Assembly (NCBI RefSeq): GCF_003669015.1
Contig: NZ_CP033069.1
Coordinates: 4,846,501 to 4,910,500 of the forward strand
Direction of reading: 5' to 3'
Length of the DNA: 64,000 nt
Origin: Acidovorax sp. 1608163
Lineage (GTDB): Bacteria > Pseudomonadota > Gammaproteobacteria > Burkholderiales > Burkholderiaceae_C
The notes beneath the pieces were generated by a model, which saw only the letters and a list, made by a program, of their open reading frames with translations, did not search any database and had not been told where the DNA came from. Both the position numbers and the translations under genes were made by a program. Of this stretch, positions 59,544-64,000 are shown piece by piece (the stretch's first letter is position 1; the number at the start of each line of letters is the position of its first letter).

Positions 59544-62500
59544 TTAGCCCTGTGGATGGCTTTGTGGGCTGGCGCTCAAGAAGGCGTCCAGCTCAGGCTC
59601 GGGCAGCGCCTTGCTGAACAAATAGCCCTGGTACAGCTCGCACCCCGCCCGTGCCAGCAGGGCGCGCTGCTCGGTGGTTTCCACGCCTTCAGCGATCACT
59701 TCCAGCCCCAGGCTGCGCGACAGTCCGATGATGGTGTCCACGATGGCGGCGTCGTTGGGGTCGGTCAGCAGGTCGCGCACAAAGCTCTGGTCGATCTTGA
59801 GCTGGTCCAGCGGCATGCGCTTGAGGTAGCTGAGCGACGAGTAGCCGGTGCCAAAGTCGTCCAGCGAAAAGCCCACGCCGTAGGCGCGCAGCGCCATCAT
59901 GGTGGCGATGGTGGTTTCCATGTCTTCCACCAGCAGGCTTTCGGTCAGCTCCAGCTTGAGCTGGCCCGAAGGCGCCCCGGTGATGGCCAGCACCCGCGCC
60001 ACGTCGTCCACAAAACTGGCGTTGCGGAACTGGCTGGAGCTGACGTTCACGGCCATGGTCAGGTCGCGGCGCAGCGGGTCGTCCTGCCAGCTGGCCAGCA
60101 GCTTGCAGGCGTGGTGCAGCACCCAGCGACCCAGGGGCAGGATGAGGCCGGTTTCCTCGGCCAGGGCGATGAAGTCCGACGGCGGCACCATGCCGCGCTG
60201 TGCATGCTTCCAGCGCAGCAGTGCCTCCACCCCGGCGATTTCGCCGGTCTGGCGCACCTGGGGCTGGTAGTGCAGCAAAAATTCGTCTTGCGCCAGGGCC
60301 ACGCGCAGGTCGGCCTCCAGGGCGGCGCGCGCCGTCACCACGGCCTGCATCTGCGGGTCAAAAAACCGCAAGGTGTTGCGCCCGGCGGTCTTGGCCTGGT
60401 ACATGGCCAAGTCGGCCTGCTTGAGCAACTCGCCCACGGTGGTGGAGGCCACGCCGGTGAACGGCGCGATGCCAATGCTGGGCGTGCTGCGGTACTGGTA
60501 GCCCTGCAGCGGGTAGGGCATGGACAGCATGGCCAGGATTTTTTCGCCCACGCCGCGTGCCTGCAGCACCAGGTCGTCGCCCGCGGGGTTCAGCTCTTCC
60601 AGCATCACCACAAACTCGTCGCCCCCCAGCCGTGCCACGGTGTCCACGCTGCGCACGCACAGGCTCAGCCGCTTGGCCACTTGCTGCAGCAGCAGGTCGC
60701 CCTGGTCGTGGCCCAGGGTGTCATTGAGCTGCTTGAAATTGTCCAAGTCGATGAACAGCAGCGCCCCGCCCTGCTGGTGGCGCCGGGCCGCCACCAGGGC
60801 CTGGTGCATGCGGTCCATCAGCAGCATGCGGTTGGGCAGGTTGGTGAGCGGGTCGTAGAAGGCCAGGCGCTGGATCTCGCGCTCGGTGGCCTTGCGCAGG
60901 GTGATGTCGGTGTTGATGGCCAGGATGGACTGCGGTCGCCCGTCTTCACCGCGCACCAGGGTCCAGCGGCCTTCCACGTCGATGGTGCGGCCATCGCGGT
61001 GCTGCTGCACCAGCTCGCCCGTCCATTCGCCATGCTCTATCGTGGCCTCGGTGGCCCGGAAAAACGGTGTGGGGTCTTCGTACAGCAGCGTCTGCACCGA
61101 CTGGCCCAGCACCTGCAGCTGGCTCCAGCCGTACATGCGCTCGGCGCTTTTGTTCCAGTAAATGATGCGGTGTTCCAGGTCGCGCACCAGGATGGCATCT
61201 TGCGCCTTGTCCAGCAGCGAAGCCTGGTGGCGGATGCGGGCGTCTGCCGTCTGGCGCTCGATCTCGGCCGAGGCACGCGCCGCAAAAATCTGCAGGGTGG
61301 AGGTGACAAAGTCCGGGTCGGCCAGGGGCTGCCTGAACAGCACAAAAATGGCGCCGATCACCTCCCCGTCTGCACTGCACAGCTGCTGGCCTGCATAGGC
61401 ACGGGCGTTGATTTTGCTGCCCAGGGGCGAGCGCGGGTACTGCTGCAGCACCTGGTCGGCCACCACGTACTGGCGCTGCGTGAGCAGGTGCACGGTGGGG
61501 GTGTCGTCCATGGGCAGGTCAAAAGGCAGCTGCACCTTCCCATCGATCACGGTGGCCATGTTCACGGCCCTGGGCAGTTGCCCATCGCTTTGCTGCACCA
61601 GCCGGATCAGGCAACCCACCTGCGCACCCAGGGCCTCGGCCATGCTGCGCGCCAGTTGCACAAAAAACTCGGTGCCCGTGGTGGCCGACACGGCTGCCGC
61701 CACCTTGATGACCGAGTCCAGCATGCGCTGCTGTGCCTGGTGCGCGCGCAGGCTGTTGATGCCAAAGGCCAGGTCGTTGGCCAGCTCTTGCAGCAGCGCG
61801 ACCTCTTGGGCGCTGATGTGCAGGATGTCGGGCGCGTACAGGTACAGCAGGCCAAAGGCGCGGCCCCGCTCGCGCAACGGCAGGCAAATGATGCCGTGAA
61901 AGCCGTTGTCCAGCATGCGCTGTGTCCAGTCGCCAAAGTCCTCGCTGTTGCGGATGTCTTGCACGATCACCGGCTCGCCGGTGCGCACGGCCCGCCCTGC
62001 AGGGCCCTGCCCGTTGGGGCTGTTGGCGTCCCAGCTCAGGTGCAGCTTGTCCAGGTAGCCTTGGCTGTGGCCGGCGTGGGCCGCCTGGACAATGGTCTTG
62101 TGCGCGTCGTCCTGTGCCAGGCCCACCCAGCCCATGCGGTAGCCGCCAATGTCCACCGCAATCTGGCAAATGGCCTGCAGCAGGGCCGATTCCGAGGTGG
62201 CGCGCACCAGGGTTTCGTTGCAGGCGCTCAGCAGCTTTTGGGCGCGTGCCATGCGGGCAATCTCGCGCTCGGCCTGCAGCCGCTCGGTAATGTCCACGGC
62301 CAGCACCTGGCGCGCCGCCAGGCCATTGAAGCTGATGCTGCCTGCGGTGATCTCGACATCGAACAGGCTGCCGTCCTTGCGCACCTGGCAGCAGACCGAG
62401 GGCACATGCCGCCGCTCGGGGCTGATCGACTGCACCGCTGCGCGCACGGCTTCACGCTCGGTGGGGGGCCACAGGTCCAGCAGGTGCATCTGCAGCATCT

Positions 62501-64000
62501 CGGCCTCGGTGTAGCCGTACTGCGAGAGCATTGCTTCGTTCACGGCCAGCAGGCGCATGCTGGCGCGCTCGTACACCCACATGGGGTGCGGGTGCTCATT
62601 GAACATGAGCCGGTACTGCTGGGCCGAGGCCTGCAGCTGGCTGGCCACATGCCGCAGCTGCACGGTGGTGCCCAGGGATTCGGTCAGTATCTCCAGCCGG
62701 TCCACATCGCTGCGCGAAAAGGCCTCGGGCTGGTCGGAGGTGACCTTCAAGGAGCCCACGATGCTGTTGCCCGCCCGCAAAGGCGCCGCCATCACCGAAC
62801 GCACGCCAAAGCGGTGGGGCATGGAGGCCATGTCCCAGCCTGCGGCCAGGGTGTCGTTGCACCACACGGTGCGGCCCTGGTGCAGCGCAGGCCACAAGAT
62901 GCTGTCATGCACCGACAGCAGGTTGCCCTCGGGCCGCACCATGTCGCCCACCGAGGCCTTGGCCACCAGCTGTTCGTCTTCCAGCAGTTCAATCAGCGCG
63001 CCACGCGCACCGGTTTGCTGTTGCACCGTGTGGGCCACCAGCTTCAGTGCCTCGGGCAGCGCCATGTCCAGCGACGAAATCTGCTGCTGCACCTGCAGCA
63101 GATCAGCATGGTGGCGGGCGTTGCGCTGGGCCTGCATCTCGGCCTGGTGCTGTGCAGACACATCCTGAAAAGCGCCCTGGATGCGCTGGATCTCTCCCTG
63201 GGCATTGCGCACGGCCTGCCCTGCTGTGCGCACCCACATCAGCTGGCCTTGGGGGCTCACCATCTCGGCCACAGCGTTGATGGGCGTGCCCGCCTGCATG
63301 CACGCTTGCCATGCGGCCTGCATGCGTTCACGGTGGGGCGGTGTGTAGGCTGCCAGCACCTGCGCCAGCGTGGGGGCAGACTGCGCAAAGCCAAAGGCCG
63401 CCGCCATCTCGGGCGATAAGGTCAGCTGTTGGCTGGGTAGCTCCACAATCCAGCCGCCCAGGCGCGCCACGCGGCCTGCGGCCTCCAGGGCCTGGCTTTG
63501 CAGGCGCAGGGTGGCGTGCATCTGGTCGCGCTCTTGCAGCATCTGGCCCAGCAGGTGCTTTTGCCGGCGCAACTCCAGCTGGTCCATGGCCTGGCGCGCC
63601 AGCATCTGCAGCGCTTGCAGGGCCTCGGCGCTCAGGCTTCGGCTGCGGGTGTCCATCACCGCCAGCGTGCCAATGGCCTGGCCTTCGGCCGTCACCAGCG
63701 GAATGCACGCATAAAACCGGACATGGGGCTCGCCCACCACCAGCGGATTGGTGGCAAACAGCGGGTGCTGGGTCGCGTCTTCCACCACGGTGGGCACCTC
63801 GGGGGTGCGCAGTGCGTGGTCGCAAAAAGCGATGGAGCGCGGTGTCTCGCGCAGGGGAACCCCCACCGAGGCCTTGAACCACTGCCGCTCGGCATCCAGA
63901 AAGTTGACCACCGCCATGGGTGCATTGCACAGGCGTGTGGCCAGGGTGGCCAGTTGGTCGAAGGACGCCTCTTGCGGGGTGTCCAAAATGGCATAGGCCT
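59544..64000 (-). CDS. Very large GAF/PAS sensor GGDEF-EAL protein, start outside the window
   Basis: At least 1485 residues are visible. The reading frame continues off the right edge, and the family motif AYAILDTPQEASFDQLA shows that the true start lies further right; the TTG at 63986 encodes the Leu of that motif. Approximate order from there: GAF (1-150), PAS (170-290), GAF (300-440), PAS (455-575), two GAF domains (585-890), PAS (905-1025), GGDEF (RLGGDEFVVML near 1120) and EAL (GVEALLRWKH near 1252, DDFGTGYSSLSYLKRM later). Both catalytic motifs are intact, so synthesis and hydrolysis of cyclic di-GMP are possible. There is no transmembrane segment in the visible part. A long frame on the opposite strand is a shadow. 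Confidence 0.93.
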   Translation of the reverse strand, partial: AYAILDTPQEASFDQLATLATRLCNAPMAVVNFLDAERQWFKASVGVPLRETPRSIAFCDHALRTPEVPTVVEDATQHPLFATNPLVVGEPHVRFYACIPLVTAEGQAIGTLAVMDTRSRSLSAEALQALQMLARQAMDQLELRRQKHLLGQMLQERDQMHATLRLQSQALEAAGRVARLGGWIVELPSQQLTLSPEMAAAFGFAQSAPTLAQVLAAYTPPHRERMQAAWQACMQAGTPINAVAEMVSPQGQLMWVRTAGQAVRNAQGEIQRIQGAFQDVSAQHQAEMQAQRNARHHADLLQVQQQISSLDMALPEALKLVAHTVQQQTGARGALIELLEDEQLVAKASVGDMVRPEGNLLSVHDSILWPALHQGRTVWCNDTLAAGWDMASMPHRFGVRSVMAAPLRAGNSIVGSLKVTSDQPEAFSRSDVDRLEILTESLGTTVQLRHVASQLQASAQQYRLMFNEHPHPMWVYERASMRLLAVNEAMLSQYGYTEAEMLQMHLLDLWPPTEREAVRAAVQSISPERRHVPSVCCQVRKDGSLFDVEITAGSISFNGLAARQVLAVDITERLQAEREIARMARAQKLLSACNETLVRATSESALLQAICQIAVDIGGYRMGWVGLAQDDAHKTIVQAAHAGHSQGYLDKLHLSWDANSPNGQGPAGRAVRTGEPVIVQDIRNSEDFGDWTQRMLDNGFHGIICLPLRERGRAFGLLYLYAPDILHISAQEVALLQELANDLAFGINSLRAHQAQQRMLDSVIKVAAAVSATTGTEFFVQLARSMAEALGAQVGCLIRLVQQSDGQLPRAVNMATVIDGKVQLPFDLPMDDTPTVHLLTQRQYVVADQVLQQYPRSPLGSKINARAYAGQQLCSADGEVIGAIFVLFRQPLADPDFVTSTLQIFAARASAEIERQTADARIRHQASLLDKAQDAILVRDLEHRIIYWNKSAERMYGWSQLQVLGQSVQTLLYEDPTPFFRATEATIEHGEWTGELVQQHRDGRTIDVEGRWTLVRGEDGRPQSILAINTDITLRKATEREIQRLAFYDPLTNLPNRMLLMDRMHQALVAARRHQQGGALLFIDLDNFKQLNDTLGHDQGDLLLQQVAKRLSLCVRSVDTVARLGGDEFVVMLEELNPAGDDLVLQARGVGEKILAMLSMPYPLQGYQYRSTPSIGIAPFTGVASTTVGELLKQADLAMYQAKTAGRNTLRFFDPQMQAVVTARAALEADLRVALAQDEFLLHYQPQVRQTGEIAGVEALLRWKHAQRGMVPPSDFIALAEETGLILPLGRWVLHHACKLLASWQDDPLRRDLTMAVNVSSSQFRNASFVDDVARVLAITGAPSGQLKLELTESLLVEDMETTIATMMALRAYGVGFSLDDFGTGYSSLSYLKRMPLDQLKIDQSFVRDLLTDPNDAAIVDTIIGLSRSLGLEVIAEGVETTEQRALLARAGCELYQGYLFSKALPEPELDAFLSASPQSHPQG

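Noticed and set aside
59262..63419. A 1385-residue open frame on the plus strand
   Set aside because: It is antisense to the GAF/PAS/GGDEF/EAL gene, is His/Gln/Gly-rich and has no recognisable domain; it is a high-GC shadow.

Overview
The window reads as chromosomal DNA of a high-GC beta-proteobacterium of the Comamonadaceae, most likely Acidovorax or a close relative. This rests on protein style and on the repeated intergenic TAGCGCT...AGCGCTA elements that I associate with this family; no rRNA or tRNA is present to confirm it.

Region 1 (1-13.5 kb) is a non-flagellar type III secretion (injectisome) locus. A leftward operon reads lytic transglycosylase - sctV - sctC - sctD - sctF - sctI - sctJ - sctK - sctL - sctN - sctO - sctP, the last cut by the window edge. 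sctU is transcribed divergently and is followed by a FliO-like gene. The order resembles Ysc/Bsc systems more than plant-pathogen Hrp2 systems. No effectors with known names, translocators or hrp regulators are visible; sctQ/R/S/T would lie left of the window.

Region 2 (13.7-18.2 kb) directly adjoins sctU/fliO. It holds a 1087-residue polymorphic-toxin-like protein with 34-residue tandem repeats, a pretoxin-like middle and a DUF6883-like C-terminal tip, then a small DUF4926-like putative immunity gene. A decayed IS5-family element with perfect ends and a CTAG duplication follows. The toxin has neither a visible Sec signal nor a two-partner-secretion domain, so export by the neighbouring injectisome is a testable idea.

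Region 3 (18.2-27.9 kb) is a tightly coupled cobalamin (corrin ring) operon: cobM, cbiX, cobH, cbiD, cobL, cobI, cbiG, cobE, cbiM, cobJ and a 2Fe-2S ferredoxin. A cobalamin riboswitch precedes it.

Region 4 (27.9-33.8 kb) holds a lipoprotein hydrolase, an envelope cluster (COG3014 lipoprotein, YcfL, LpoB, a CsgG/LpoB-like protein) and a methyltransferase.

Region 5 (34.1-40.5 kb) is an origin-proximal housekeeping block: mnmG, rsmG, a LysE exporter, parA, three small genes and parB. parS sites lie inside mnmG, inside rsmG and upstream of mnmG.

Region 6 (40.8-58 kb) is mixed: a flavin reductase, a YkgJ-like protein, two chemoreceptors, an ECF41 sigma factor with its carboxymuconolactone-decarboxylase target (both with matching promoters), class II aldolase, GST, an Old Yellow Enzyme, hemerythrin, a copper module (copA, copZ, cueR), glycerophosphodiesterase, RdgC and a Spy-like chaperone.

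Region 7 (58.1-59.5 kb) has no convincing gene. It contains two similar modules about 751 bp apart, each with DnaA boxes, a CTACTACTA-type trio tract and an AT-rich stretch, which looks like a replication origin in duplicate. The window ends in a very large GAF/PAS/GGDEF/EAL protein whose start lies outside.
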